DNA from: Coprococcus_C hominis
GTDB taxonomy: Bacteria; Bacillota; Clostridia; Lachnospirales; Lachnospiraceae
Length of the DNA: 64,000 nucleotides
Assembly: GCF_020687505.1 (NCBI RefSeq)
Contig: NZ_JAJEQT010000011.1
Reading direction: 5' to 3' (one strand)
Below, piece by piece: positions 34,614-44,157 of the stretch. The stretch's first letter is position 1; each line of letters begins with the position of its first letter. The notes beneath the pieces are model-generated. The model ran no database searches and was not told where the DNA came from. It saw only the letters and a program-made list of their open reading frames with translations. Made by a program: the position numbers and the translations under genes.

Positions 34614-37169
34614 TTACTTATCTTCCGGACTCTCCGGCTCTTCTACATTACCTTCTTCATTGTCTGCCTCGTTCATCTCGCGTTCCATCATCTCTAAAGA
34701 CTCGGATTCATCTGCAGATTTCTGACGAACCTTTGCAATACTTGCAACGGTAATATCGCTTTCCAGATCCATGTTGATGAGCTTCACACCGGTTGTAATT
34801 CTGCCTAATATAGAGATATCCTTACACAGGAGTCTTATTACAATACCCTGGTTGGTAATCAGCATGATCTCGTTATCATCATTGACCGCCTTAAATCCTA
34901 CAACGGTTCCGGACTTGTCTGTGATCTTGTAACACTTCACACCCTTACCGCCACGGTGCTGTGGTGTAAATTCTTCGACAAGAGTACGCTTACCAAGACC
35001 ATTCTCGGATACGATCAGAAGTGCTTCGCCCTGTGTATCAAGCTGCATGCCGATAACCTCATCATCACCGGCAACACTCATACCGATGACACCCATCGAT
35101 GTACGTCCGGTTGAACGAACCTCCTTCTCATTGAAGCGGATACACATACCCTGCTTTGTAATCAGGATGATATCCTTCGTATTGTTCGTTGCCTTTACTT
35201 CGATCAGCTCATCGCCCTCTTTCAGGGTGATTGCTGCAAGTCCGGACTTACGAACATTTGCATACTCGGTAATCTTTGTCTTCTTGATCATACCATTCTT
35301 TGTAGCCATGATCAGGTATCTTCCCTCATGGTACTCACGAATTGGAATGACTGCTGTGATCACTTCATCCGGCTGGAGCTGTAAGAGGTTTACGATTGCC
35401 GTTCCTCTTGCAGTACGTCCGGATTCCGGAATCTCATACGTCTTCAGACGATATACACGTCCCTGATTCGTGAAGAACATGATGTAATGATGCGTCGTTG
35501 TCATGAACAGATTCTCGATGAAATCATCCTCGATTGTCTGCATGCCCTTGATGCCCTTACCACCACGGTTCTGACTCTTGAAGTTATTGATTGTCATACG
35601 CTTTACATAGCCAAGCTTTGTCATAGCGATTACAACATTTTCCTTCGGAATCAGATCTTCAACTGTGATATCATCATCCATATCAATGCCGATAGAAGTT
35701 CTTCTGTCATCGCCATATTTTGTTGCGATGATCAGGATTTCCTCCTTGATTACACCAAGGAGCAGCTTCTCATCTGCGAGAATTGCCTTCAACTCTTTGA
35801 TGAGTTCCATCAATTCTCTGTATTCTTTCTCAAGCTTCTCTCTTTCCAAACCGGTCAGAGCACGCAGACGCATATCTACGATAGCCTGTGCCTGTGCATC
35901 GGACAAACCGAAGCGCTCGATCAATGCAAGCTTTGCATCGGCAACGGATTTGGAACTACGGATGATTTGAATAACCTCATCAATATTATCGAGGGCTATC
36001 AATAATCCCTCTAATATATGAGCACGATCTTCCGCTTTATTCAAGTCGAACTTCGTTCTTCTAGTTACAACCTCTTCCTGATGCTTGATATAATATCCAA
36101 GCATTTGAAGGAGATTTAATACCATAGGCTGTCCATCAACCAACGCCAGCATAATCACACCAAATGTATCCTGCATCTGTGTGTGCTTGTATAACTGGTT
36201 CAGCACGATATTCGCATTGCAGTCTTTTCGAAGCTCAATAACGATACGCATACCCTCACGGGAACTCTCATCACGGAGGGCTGTGATACCCTCAATCTTC
36301 TTCTCCTTGACAAGCTCTGCAATCTTCTGAATCAGCTTTGCTTTATTTACCATATATGGAAGCTCAGTCACAACGATTCTCTGCTTTCCGTTTGCCATCG
36401 GCTCGATCTCGGATACCGCACGTACTTTAATCTTGCCACGACCGGTTCTATATGCTTCATTGATACCGGCTGTACCAAGGATAGAAGCACCCGTTGGGAA
36501 ATCCGGTCCCTTGATGATTTCCATCACTTCCTCGATGCTTGTCTCCCGGTCTTCATTCACGCGGTTGTCAATGATTTTGACAACTGCATTTATGACTTCA
36601 CGCAGATTGTGTGGTGGAATATTTGTCGCCATACCTACTGCAATACCGGTTGTACCGTTTACGAGCAGGTTTGGATAACGGCTTGGAAGTACGACCGGTT
36701 CTTTCTCTGTCTCATCAAAGTTTGGTACAAAATCAACCGTATCTTTGTTGATATCCGCAACCATCTCCATGGAAATCTTGGAGAGACGTGCCTCTGTATA
36801 TCGCATCGCAGCCGCGCCATCCCCATCGACGGAACCGAAGTTTCCGTGTCCATCAACCAGTGGATATCTTGTATTCCATTCCTGTGCCAGTTTTACAAGT
36901 GCTTCATAGATAGAACTGTCACCATGTGGATGGTATTTACCCATTGTATCACCGACGATACGGGCACATTTACGATGTGGCTTATCCGGACCGTTGTTCA
37001 GTTCTACCATGGAATGCAAAATTCTTCGCTGTACAGGCTTTAAACCATCCCGCACATCCGGAAGAGCTCTTGCAGCGATAACGCTCATGGCATAATCGAT
37101 ATACGATTCTTCCATGGTTTTCTTCAAATCCACTTCATGGATTTTATCAAAAATTGTACTATCGTCCAT
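34614..37169 (-). CDS. gyrA: DNA gyrase subunit A
   Basis: Breakage-reunion subunit of gyrase. 851 residues. The N-terminal ARALPDVRDGLKPVQRRIL is diagnostic. The catalytic Tyr is in AAAMRYTEARLSK. The quinolone-determining region reads HPHGDSSIYEALV, with Ser at the usual resistance position, so this allele looks quinolone-sensitive there. The C-terminal beta-pinwheel carries the gyrase-box motif QNRGGKGIKG, which separates it from ParC. The acidic tail (ESLEMMEREMNEADNEEG) is long. It lies 14 nt after gyrB. An AGGAGG-type site precedes the ATG. Confidence 0.97.
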   Translation of the reverse strand: MDDSTIFDKIHEVDLKKTMEESYIDYAMSVIAARALPDVRDGLKPVQRRILHSMVELNNGPDKPHRKCARIVGDTMGKYHPHGDSSIYEALVKLAQEWNTRYPLVDGHGNFGSVDGDGAAAMRYTEARLSKISMEMVADINKDTVDFVPNFDETEKEPVVLPSRYPNLLVNGTTGIAVGMATNIPPHNLREVINAVVKIIDNRVNEDRETSIEEVMEIIKGPDFPTGASILGTAGINEAYRTGRGKIKVRAVSEIEPMANGKQRIVVTELPYMVNKAKLIQKIAELVKEKKIEGITALRDESSREGMRIVIELRKDCNANIVLNQLYKHTQMQDTFGVIMLALVDGQPMVLNLLQMLGYYIKHQEEVVTRRTKFDLNKAEDRAHILEGLLIALDNIDEVIQIIRSSKSVADAKLALIERFGLSDAQAQAIVDMRLRALTGLEREKLEKEYRELMELIKELKAILADEKLLLGVIKEEILIIATKYGDDRRTSIGIDMDDDITVEDLIPKENVVIAMTKLGYVKRMTINNFKSQNRGGKGIKGMQTIEDDFIENLFMTTTHHYIMFFTNQGRVYRLKTYEIPESGRTARGTAIVNLLQLQPDEVITAVIPIREYHEGRYLIMATKNGMIKKTKITEYANVRKSGLAAITLKEGDELIEVKATNNTKDIILITKQGMCIRFNEKEVRSTGRTSMGVIGMSVAGDDEVIGMQLDTQGEALLIVSENGLGKRTLVEEFTPQHRGGKGVKCYKITDKSGTVVGFKAVNDDNEIMLITNQGIVIRLLCKDISILGRITTGVKLINMDLESDITVASIAKVRQKSADESESLEMMEREMNEADNEEGNVEEPESPEDK

Positions 37170-37183
37170 TGTTCTCCTCCTAC

Positions 37184-39106
37184 TTAAATGTCAAGATTCT
37201 TAACGAATTTTGCATTTGCCTCAATAAATTCACGTCTTGGCTCTACTCTCTCACCCATCAATGTATCGAAGGTTAAGTCAAGCTCAGACTCACTATTCTC
37301 ATCAATTGCTACACGCAATAAAATCCGCTTTTCCGGATCCATCGTCGTATCCCACAACTGTTCGGCATCCATCTCACCAAGTCCTTTGTATCGCTGGATC
37401 TTGTTATTCTGGTCACGACCAACTTCATTTAAGATATCTGCCAGCTCTTCGTCACTGTATGCATACCATGTCTTCTTGTTTTTCTCCAGCTTGTACAGCG
37501 GTGGCTGTGCCAGATATACATGTCCTTCCTTGATCAGATCCGGCATGAACCGGAAGAAGAAGGTTAACATCAAGGTTGCAATATGTGCACCATCGACATC
37601 GGCATCGGTCATGATAATGATCTTGTCATAACGAAGCTTTTCAATATTGAAATTTTCACGAATACCGGTACCAAATGCAGTAATCATGGCTTTAATCTCT
37701 GCATTTTCCAGAATCCGGTCGATTCTTGCTTTCTCTACATTCAGAATCTTACCACGCAGCGGAAGGATTGCCTGTGTTGCACGGGATCTGGCAGTCTTTG
37801 CAGAACCGCCGGCGGAATCTCCCTCTACGATATAGATTTCACAGTTCTTTGGATTTGGATCTGAACAATCGGCAAGTTTACCGGGAAGCGCCATGTTCGT
37901 CTCAAGTGTACTCTTACGGGCAACATCTCTTGCTTTTCTGGCTGCCATGCGGGCACGCTGTGCGACAACTGCTTTTCCTACGATAGCCTTTGCCACCTGA
38001 GGATTCTGCTCTAAGAAATACGTAAGTTTCTCTGTCACAAGTCCTTCGACTGCAGTTCTCGCTTCTGCATTACCAAGCTTCTGCTTTGTCTGTCCTTCAA
38101 ACTGTGGCTCCGGAATCTTGATACTTACGATAGCGGTCAGACCTTCTCGTAAGTCATCACCGGACAGGTTTTCTTCTTTGTCACGCAGAATCTTATTGCT
38201 TCTTGCATAATCATTGAAGACTTTCGTGATAGCACTCTTAAATCCTGTCAGATGCATACCACCTTCCGGTGTGTTGATATTATTTACAAAGCTCAAAGTA
38301 AGCTCGTTGTAAGAATCGTTGTGCTGCATTGCCACTTCGACATAAATATCATCTTTGTTACCTTCGATATAGATAATTTTGTCGTAAAGCGCAGTCTTTG
38401 TCTTGTTCAAATAAGCGATGAACTCCTTGATACCACCCTCATAGTGGAAGGATTCTCTCTGTTCCTTGCCCTCACGCTTATCTTCAAGATTAATCTTCAA
38501 TCCCTTTGTCAGGAAAGCCATCTCACGAAGTCTTGTACGAAGCACCTTATAATCAAAGATTGTATCATCAAAGATCGTATCATCCGGCATAAATGTAACC
38601 TTCGTTCCGGTCTTATCGGTCTTGCCAATCTCTTTTAACTTATACACGACATTTCCACGTTCATAACGCTGCTTATAGACCTTTCCATCTCTGGAAATCT
38701 CAACTTCCAGCCAGTTCGAAAGCGCATTTACAACCGATGCACCTACACCATGCAGACCACCGGATACCTTGTATCCGCCACCGCCGAACTTACCGCCGGC
38801 ATGCAGGATTGTAAATACAACCTCAACTGCAGGAATTCCAGCCTTCTTGTGGATACCTGTCGGGATACCACGTCCATTATCGATAACGGTGACAGAACCA
38901 TCTTCATTGATTGATACATCGATTTCTGTACAGAATCCTGCCAATGCCTCATCGACTGCATTGTCTACGATTTCGTATACAAGATGATGAAGTCCTCTTG
39001 TCGAGGTACTACCGATATACATACCTGGTCTTTTACGAACCGCCTGCAAACCTTCCAAAATCTGGATTTGATTCGCATCATAATTGCTTTCATTTTGATT
39101 ACCCAT
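37184..39106 (-). CDS. gyrB: DNA gyrase subunit B
   Basis: ATPase subunit of gyrase. 640 residues, as is usual for Firmicutes. GHKL ATP site: YEIVDNAVDEALAG and VIDNGRGIPTG, then GGLHGVGASVVNAL. TOPRIM domain: YIVEGDSAGGSAKTARSR and IIMTDADVDGAHI. The C-terminal QRYKGLGEMDAEQLWDTTM is typical. The start overlaps the recF stop by 8 bp, with AGGAGG inside recF, so translation is coupled within the dnaA-dnaN-S4-recF-gyrB-gyrA order shared with Bacillus. Confidence 0.98.
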   Translation of the reverse strand: MGNQNESNYDANQIQILEGLQAVRKRPGMYIGSTSTRGLHHLVYEIVDNAVDEALAGFCTEIDVSINEDGSVTVIDNGRGIPTGIHKKAGIPAVEVVFTILHAGGKFGGGGYKVSGGLHGVGASVVNALSNWLEVEISRDGKVYKQRYERGNVVYKLKEIGKTDKTGTKVTFMPDDTIFDDTIFDYKVLRTRLREMAFLTKGLKINLEDKREGKEQRESFHYEGGIKEFIAYLNKTKTALYDKIIYIEGNKDDIYVEVAMQHNDSYNELTLSFVNNINTPEGGMHLTGFKSAITKVFNDYARSNKILRDKEENLSGDDLREGLTAIVSIKIPEPQFEGQTKQKLGNAEARTAVEGLVTEKLTYFLEQNPQVAKAIVGKAVVAQRARMAARKARDVARKSTLETNMALPGKLADCSDPNPKNCEIYIVEGDSAGGSAKTARSRATQAILPLRGKILNVEKARIDRILENAEIKAMITAFGTGIRENFNIEKLRYDKIIIMTDADVDGAHIATLMLTFFFRFMPDLIKEGHVYLAQPPLYKLEKNKKTWYAYSDEELADILNEVGRDQNNKIQRYKGLGEMDAEQLWDTTMDPEKRILLRVAIDENSESELDLTFDTLMGERVEPRREFIEANAKFVKNLDI

Positions 39107-40190
39107 CTAACTCCTCCTGTATCGTTCCGGCAACAACCTTATAGACTTTATCGATTGTCAGCCGTTCCTTTATAAAATCATCATATCCTGTACATGTAAG
39201 AATCGTTTGGATTCCTCGAATAGACTCTAATAACGCATCTTGCCGGCTTCGATCCAGCTCAGACATTACATCGTCTAACAGTAATATGGGATTATCCTGT
39301 ATCAGTCTCTTTACCAGCTCGATTTCTGCAAGCTTCAATGACAGCGCCACTGTACGCTGCTGTCCCTGCGAACCGAACTTTCTCACATCCATACCGTCGA
39401 TCAAAAACGCGATATCATCGCGGTGAGGACCGGTCTGTGTTGTCTGATAACGTAAGTCCATCTCCTGTTTTTCTGCAAGCATCGATGCAAAGCTTTCCTC
39501 TTCTGCATTTTTCTCATATACCAGACACAAATGTTCTTTTCCCGACGTTAAATTGCTATGTATATCAGGAATTATCTCATTTATCAAATCAATAAAATGA
39601 TTCCTTTTTTTAATGATTTCTATACCATATTTTACCAGTTGGTCATCCCAGACTGGCAGCATATCCATTTTACTTTTATCAAAGCTAATCTGCCTTAACA
39701 GATTATTTCTCTGATCTAACACTTTTTTATAATTTGCCAGCAGACTCACATAAATCTTATCCAACTGGCATAATTCCATATCCATGAAATTTCTTCGCTC
39801 TGCCGGACTGTTTTTGATGATAGAAAGATCCTCCGGGGAAAAGAAAACCATATTCATCGTGCCAAGCAACTCAGAACTTCTGCGGATTGGTACCATATCA
39901 ATCGCAATTCCTTTTGATTTGCTCTTTTTCAGATGCATATCAATCCGTCGATGCATACCATCTTTTTTTATTTCTGCGCGGATATGACTTTCATCTGCAT
40001 CAAACCGTATGATTTCCCGATCCTTGCTTCCTCTGTGACTCTTTGTCGTTCCAATCAGGTAGATAGCTTCCAATATGTTGGTCTTTCCCTGTGCGTTATC
40101 CCCATATAAAATGTTGATACCATCGGAAAATGTAATCTCGGCACGCGCATAATTTCTGTAATTTTGCAGTGCCAGATTTTCAATATACAT
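39099..40190 (-). CDS. recF: DNA replication/repair protein RecF
   Basis: SMC-like ATPase that helps load RecA at gaps. 363 residues. Walker A is LYGDNAQGKTNILEAIYLIG (about 33-52), the ABC-type signature FGSQGQQRTVALSLKLAE lies in the C-terminal third, and Walker B with the D-loop is PILLLDDVMSELDRSR. It lies 24 nt after the S4 gene and overlaps gyrB by 8 bp. Nothing unusual. Confidence 0.97.
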   Translation of the reverse strand: MYIENLALQNYRNYARAEITFSDGINILYGDNAQGKTNILEAIYLIGTTKSHRGSKDREIIRFDADESHIRAEIKKDGMHRRIDMHLKKSKSKGIAIDMVPIRRSSELLGTMNMVFFSPEDLSIIKNSPAERRNFMDMELCQLDKIYVSLLANYKKVLDQRNNLLRQISFDKSKMDMLPVWDDQLVKYGIEIIKKRNHFIDLINEIIPDIHSNLTSGKEHLCLVYEKNAEEESFASMLAEKQEMDLRYQTTQTGPHRDDIAFLIDGMDVRKFGSQGQQRTVALSLKLAEIELVKRLIQDNPILLLDDVMSELDRSRQDALLESIRGIQTILTCTGYDDFIKERLTIDKVYKVVAGTIQEELDG

Positions 40191-40214
40191 GCCTACACCT
40201 CATTTGCACAGAAA

Positions 40215-40439
40215 TTATTTCTGAATACTAATCTTATTATCATCAAACACGACTTCATCACCATCATAGAGCTTTCTTCCACGACGTTCATCAATCTCAC
40301 CATTGACTAAAACCAGTCCCTGCTGAATGATTTCCTTTGCATCAATTCCAGAATCTGCAAGACCAGTCGCTTTAAGTGCCTGTCCTAATTTGATATATTC
40401 CTCGCCCTCGCGAAGCTTTAAAATATGCATCTCACCCAT
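40215..40439 (-). CDS. S4-domain RNA-binding protein (YaaA/RlbA type)
   Basis: 74 residues, one S4 domain: YIKLGQALKATGLADSGIDA, then LVLVNGEIDERRGRKLYDGD. The family is the conserved small protein between dnaN and recF in Firmicutes, thought to bind ribosomal RNA. It begins two nucleotides after the dnaN stop. An internal ATG three codons in is an alternative start. Confidence 0.93.
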   Translation of the reverse strand: MGEMHILKLREGEEYIKLGQALKATGLADSGIDAKEIIQQGLVLVNGEIDERRGRKLYDGDEVVFDDNKISIQK

Positions 40440-40441
40440 GA

Positions 40442-41557
40442 TTAATAAGCCCCCGCATTGATATTGACTGGTAATACAACATAGATATAAGTTCCTGCAT
40501 CATCCCGGATGATACATGGTGATTTTGCATCACGCATGTAGATAAAGATGTCTTCATCGTCAATAACCTTCAACACATCTGTTAGGAATCTTGGATTAAA
40601 TCCAATGATGATTTCCTCTCCATCCTTTGTGATTTCTATTTCTTCATTCATGGAACCCATCATCGTATCGACTTTGAGATACATACGGTTATCATTTTTG
40701 ATACTGACAACGATTGGCTTCTTATCTGACTCACGCATAAGGATAGAAGCACGATCGATACAATCAAACAACTCTCTGTTATTTACGCGAACCTTGATCT
40801 TATGATCCATAGAAAGCATCTGTACGATCTTGAAATATTCTCCCTCAAGCAGACGGGATACTACTATTGTATTCTCAAACTCAAATAAAATATGTCTGTC
40901 TGTAAAGTAAACCGTTACCATATCATCGACACCACCTGTGATGATCTTTGACAGATCATTGAGTGTCTTTCCCGGTACAACAACGCTTACATTCGAAGCA
41001 TTTCCCTTCAATGCCAGATTACGAAGTGAAATACGATGTCCATCCAGAGATACGACCTGAAGCACACCATCCTTTACCTCAAACAACTCACCAGTCATCA
41101 GCTTGTTATTCTCATTATCTGAGATAGAGAATATTGTCTGTCGGATAATCTCCTTCAAAGAAAACTGGGAAAGTTCAATACTCTTTTCCTTCTCAATCTG
41201 AGGAAGTTCTGTAAAGTCCTCACCAGATTTGGATGGAATGACAAACTTTGATTTTTCACAACGGATGATTGTATTATAATCCGGTGTTGTTTCGATAAAG
41301 ATTTCACTGTTTGGAAGCTTACGAACGATATCATTGAACAGCTTTGCTTCAATCGCAATGCGTCCCATCTCGATTACTTCACCATCTAAGATTGTTTCAA
41401 TACCAATCTCAAGGTCATTTGCTGTCAGCTTAATGCTGTCTGCATATACATCAATTAAGATACATTCCAAGATTGGTAATGTTGTTTTTGTAGAAACTGC
41501 TTTTGAAACGATGTTAAGAGAATTTAACAGGTTTACTTTTGAACATTTTATCTTCAT
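40442..41557 (-). CDS. dnaN: DNA polymerase III beta sliding clamp
   Basis: Ring clamp tethering the replicative polymerase and many repair proteins. 371 residues, three repeated clamp domains. Typical blocks are the N-terminal MKIKCSKVNLLNSLNIVSKAV, KTTLPILECILIDV, and the C-terminal YVVLPVNINAGAY (PVN/MR-type end that helps form the binding pocket). It is separated from dnaA by a 267-bp gap containing the unwinding element, and is followed at 2 nt by the S4 gene. Confidence 0.98.
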   Translation of the reverse strand: MKIKCSKVNLLNSLNIVSKAVSTKTTLPILECILIDVYADSIKLTANDLEIGIETILDGEVIEMGRIAIEAKLFNDIVRKLPNSEIFIETTPDYNTIIRCEKSKFVIPSKSGEDFTELPQIEKEKSIELSQFSLKEIIRQTIFSISDNENNKLMTGELFEVKDGVLQVVSLDGHRISLRNLALKGNASNVSVVVPGKTLNDLSKIITGGVDDMVTVYFTDRHILFEFENTIVVSRLLEGEYFKIVQMLSMDHKIKVRVNNRELFDCIDRASILMRESDKKPIVVSIKNDNRMYLKVDTMMGSMNEEIEITKDGEEIIIGFNPRFLTDVLKVIDDEDIFIYMRDAKSPCIIRDDAGTYIYVVLPVNINAGAY

Positions 41558-41824
41558 GTTAGTTGAAACTCCTTTCGAGGCTGTGCCTGAGTCATAAATA
41601 TAGAATATAAATTAGTAGTAGTAATAGTAGTAGCTGTGGATATGTATATAACCCTCAAAAACATTGATGGCTGCTGGTTAAATCCACCTTTATAACCATG
41701 TTGAAATGCATTTCACTCTCTGTGGAAGCATCTGGATAACTTCACACATTAAAGTTAACATAAGAATGGTTCAAAAAAGTGTCAACAGGTTATATTCAAT
41801 CAAATCACAAATTTATGTGTAAAT
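41558..41824. other. oriC: oriC part 2: dnaA-dnaN gap with unwinding element
   Basis: AT-rich DNA (around 41590-41612) next to dnaN, then seven in-phase TAG/TAA triplets at 41613-41633, a single C, and a DnaA box TGTGGATAT at 41635-41643. The order trio-repeat then box, read 5' to 3' on one strand, is that described for the DnaA-trio of Bacillus. A weaker match TCTGGATAA lies at about 41729-41737. Confidence 0.85.
41613..41643 (+). promoter_or_regulatory. DnaA-trio array with abutting DnaA box
   Basis: TAG TAG TAG TAA TAG TAG at 41613-41630, TAG at 41631-41633, C, then TGTGGATAT. In the Bacillus model ATP-DnaA assembles from the box onto the trios, one protein per triplet, and opens the duplex toward dnaN. 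Confidence 0.82.
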
Positions 41825-43204
41825 CTATGCGTTTGTATCCAGCTTTTTGATGATCGTCTCAATCGTATTGTTGAATGCCGGATCTTCTTTCCGTTTCGCC
41901 TCAACACGGTTAATGCCGTTGATGACTGTCGTATGGTCACGACCGCCGACGATATTGCCCGCAGATTGCAGAGACATGACGGTAAGCTTTCTACATAAGT
42001 ACATAACGACCTGTCTGGCTGTCGCGATATCTTGACTACGCTTCTTGGAGCGAATATCATCTGGAGAGATATTCATATGCTCGGATACTGTCTTGAGAAT
42101 TGTCTCACCGGTAATTGTTTCATTCTTCTCTTTGTTGATCAGATCCTTTAGAGATTCCTTGGCTGTCTCCAGTGTAACTTCTTCTTTCATAAGCTTGGAG
42201 AAAATGCCTATCTTATGAAGAGCACCTTCGAGCTCCCGGATGTTGTTGGTTACATTCTCAGCGATATACTGGAACACTTCTTCCGGAATATCATTTAAAT
42301 GATCCATCTCCGCTTTCGTCTTGAGGATTGCCATACGTGTTTCATAGTCAGGCTCGTGAATATCAATCGGGATACCACATTCAAAACGGGAACGGATTCT
42401 TTCATTCAAAGACTGCAGCTCCTTTGGAGGCTGGTCGGAAGAAAGAATAATCTGTTTCTTATTATTATAAAGTTCATTAAACGTATTGAAAAATTCCGTC
42501 TGTGTACTCTCTTTTTTGATGATAAACTGAATGTCATCAATCAACAGGACGTCCACATTTCTGTATTTTTCACGGAATTCATTTGTTGTATGATTCTTGA
42601 TTGCGTCGATAATCTCATGTGTAAATGTCTCAGATGGTACATACAAAACTTTCGTCTTATCATCCTTCTGCAGGATGTAATGTGCGATGGACTGCATGAG
42701 ATGCGTCTTTCCAAGTCCGGAGTTTCCATATAAGAACAATGGATTGAAATTATCCTGTCCCGGAAGATCGGCAACTGCCAGACATGTCGCGTGAGCGTGT
42801 CGGTTTCCTTCTCCGACAATGAACGTATCAAATGTATATTTTGGATTCAGATTGCTGCGGCTGACTGCTTCCTTGTAAGAGTCGGATTTTTGTACAGACT
42901 CTTTTCTGGCTTCTTCGTCGCTTTCAATCAGATTTTTCTTTTCGTCAATCACAATATCAATCGTACTGTCATTTAATGTCTCGCGAATAGAGGAAAGTAA
43001 AAAAATGTCAAACTCTTTGCGCTTTAAAAACTTGAGCGCATTCTCACCGAGCTTTTCATCTACATAAAAATAAACCGTATTGTTTTTAACCTCATATATT
43101 TTGAGGGAACGAATCCATGTATTGATCATGATACTGGAAATGTCATATTCAGTTTCCAGAAGAGACAGGATCTCTTCCCATTTTGATTCGATTAATTCTT
43201 TCAT
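41825..43204 (-). CDS. dnaA: Chromosomal replication initiator DnaA
   Basis: Binds DnaA boxes and opens oriC. 459 residues. Domain I is at the N-terminus (SKWEEILSLLETEYDISSIM). A charged linker follows, then the AAA+ core with Walker A YGNSGLGKTHLMQSIA, Walker B VDVLLIDDIQFI and the sensor/arginine-finger region. The C-terminal HTH signature AGNIVGGRDHTTVINGINR contacts the box. AGGAG lies just before the ATG. It is the first gene of the minus-strand replication operon. Confidence 0.99.
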   Translation of the reverse strand: MKELIESKWEEILSLLETEYDISSIMINTWIRSLKIYEVKNNTVYFYVDEKLGENALKFLKRKEFDIFLLSSIRETLNDSTIDIVIDEKKNLIESDEEARKESVQKSDSYKEAVSRSNLNPKYTFDTFIVGEGNRHAHATCLAVADLPGQDNFNPLFLYGNSGLGKTHLMQSIAHYILQKDDKTKVLYVPSETFTHEIIDAIKNHTTNEFREKYRNVDVLLIDDIQFIIKKESTQTEFFNTFNELYNNKKQIILSSDQPPKELQSLNERIRSRFECGIPIDIHEPDYETRMAILKTKAEMDHLNDIPEEVFQYIAENVTNNIRELEGALHKIGIFSKLMKEEVTLETAKESLKDLINKEKNETITGETILKTVSEHMNISPDDIRSKKRSQDIATARQVVMYLCRKLTVMSLQSAGNIVGGRDHTTVINGINRVEAKRKEDPAFNNTIETIIKKLDTNA

Positions 43205-43536
43205 ATCATAACTCCTAAATACCGTGCTTCCTTTATCCGCACACTTGGATTCTATTTTACAATAAATTCAGAATTTTAGCAAGTTTTGGGCGTGGATTTC
43301 GGAGATTTTTACTACATAATTATAGGAAGAAAAATAATAATGAGTGATATAAGATGTTATGTAAAGTAAAATTAGGTTTACTTGGAAAATTGTGTATATC
43401 CAAAATGACGTAAAATAGGCATTTTGAGGATAAATGAACATGAAATATACAAGTTTTCCACAAGTTAATAACAATTTGTGGATAACATTATGTAAATTAG
43501 GTGGGTATATCCCTATATATTTGTGGATAACTTCTA
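43205..43536. other. oriC: oriC part 1: dnaA-rpmH gap with DnaA boxes
   Basis: AT-rich, non-coding. Two perfect boxes in the same orientation, TGTGGATAA at 43477-43485 and 43522-43530, and TTTTCCACA at 43454-43462 in the other. A short open minus frame here (43268-43474) has no ribosome binding site and is not believed to be a gene. Confidence 0.85.
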
Positions 43537-43565
43537 TTGACGGAAGCTTATTTTTTCAATATAAT
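43537..43565 (+). promoter_or_regulatory. rpmH promoter
   Basis: -35 TTGACG (43537-43542), 17-bp spacer, -10 TATAAT (43560-43565). It lies 7 bp from the nearest DnaA box, so DnaA binding could affect it. Confidence 0.92.
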
Positions 43566-43618
43566 AGGCGAGTATGCAGTTTTCGGGCATAACTATATAG
43601 AAAAGGAGGACTTTCATT

Positions 43619-43753
43619 ATGAAAATGACATTTCAGCCAAAGAAGAGACAGCGTTCTAAAGTTCACGGCTTCAGAAAGAGAATGAGCACAGCGAACGGAA
43701 GAAAGGTATTGGCCGCAAGACGTGCTAAGGGCAGAAAGCAGTTATCAGCGTAG
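43619..43753 (+). CDS. rpmH: 50S ribosomal protein L34
   Basis: 44-residue, very basic ribosomal protein. It reads MKMTFQPKKRQRSKVHGF, then RKRMSTANGRKVLAARR and AKGRKQLSA, matching L34 end to end. AAAAGGAGG lies nine bases before the ATG and a strong promoter upstream. It begins the conserved rpmH-rnpA-yidD-yidC-jag set running right from oriC. Confidence 0.98.
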   Translation: MKMTFQPKKRQRSKVHGFRKRMSTANGRKVLAARRAKGRKQLSA

Positions 43754-43776
43754 GTCACAGGTACTGTGACCTTTTT
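43753..43776 (+). terminator. rpmH-rnpA intergenic hairpin with T-run
   Basis: Perfect 8-bp stem GGTCACAG-GTA-CTGTGACC followed by five T, beginning in the rpmH stop codon. It is likely a partial terminator lowering rnpA relative to rpmH. Confidence 0.8.
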
Positions 43777-43794
43777 CATTAAGTGGAGAATTGT

Positions 43795-44157
43795 ATGAGA
43801 CATATAGTTACACTTAAAAATAACAGAGAGTTCGGCAAGGTGTATAACCAAAAAGAATCGTTTGCCAATAAGTATTTAGTGATGTATCTGAGGGCCAACA
43901 ACTTGGATTACAGTAGAATTGGAATCTCTGTTAGTAAGAAAGTTGGTAATAGTGTGGTCAGGCATCGTTTGACCAGACTGATCAGGGAAACGTATCGTTT
44001 GAATCAATATCGGATAAAACCGGGATATGATCTTGTGGTTGTCGCGAGAATGAATGCAAAAGGTAAATCTTTTCATGAGATAGATTCTGCTTTTTTGCAT
44101 CTGGCGAAAAAACATGAGATTTTGATGCAGGATACTGTTCCGGAGGTGATGGAATGA
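43795..44157 (+). CDS. rnpA: Ribonuclease P protein component
   Basis: Protein cofactor of RNase P, which trims tRNA 5' ends. 120 residues. The signature SVVRHRLTRLIRETYR corresponds to the RNR motif (here R-H-R), and the central cleft shows RIGISVSKKVGNS. The frame opens at a GTG four codons earlier, but GGAG lies six bases before the ATG at 43795. It ends with a 4-bp ATGA overlap onto yidD. Confidence 0.96.
   Translation: MRHIVTLKNNREFGKVYNQKESFANKYLVMYLRANNLDYSRIGISVSKKVGNSVVRHRLTRLIRETYRLNQYRIKPGYDLVVVARMNAKGKSFHEIDSAFLHLAKKHEILMQDTVPEVME

Noticed and set aside
43268..43474. 68-codon minus-strand open frame between dnaA and rpmH
   Set aside because: Lies in the DnaA-box region, no ribosome binding site, Phe/Tyr-rich AT-driven composition.
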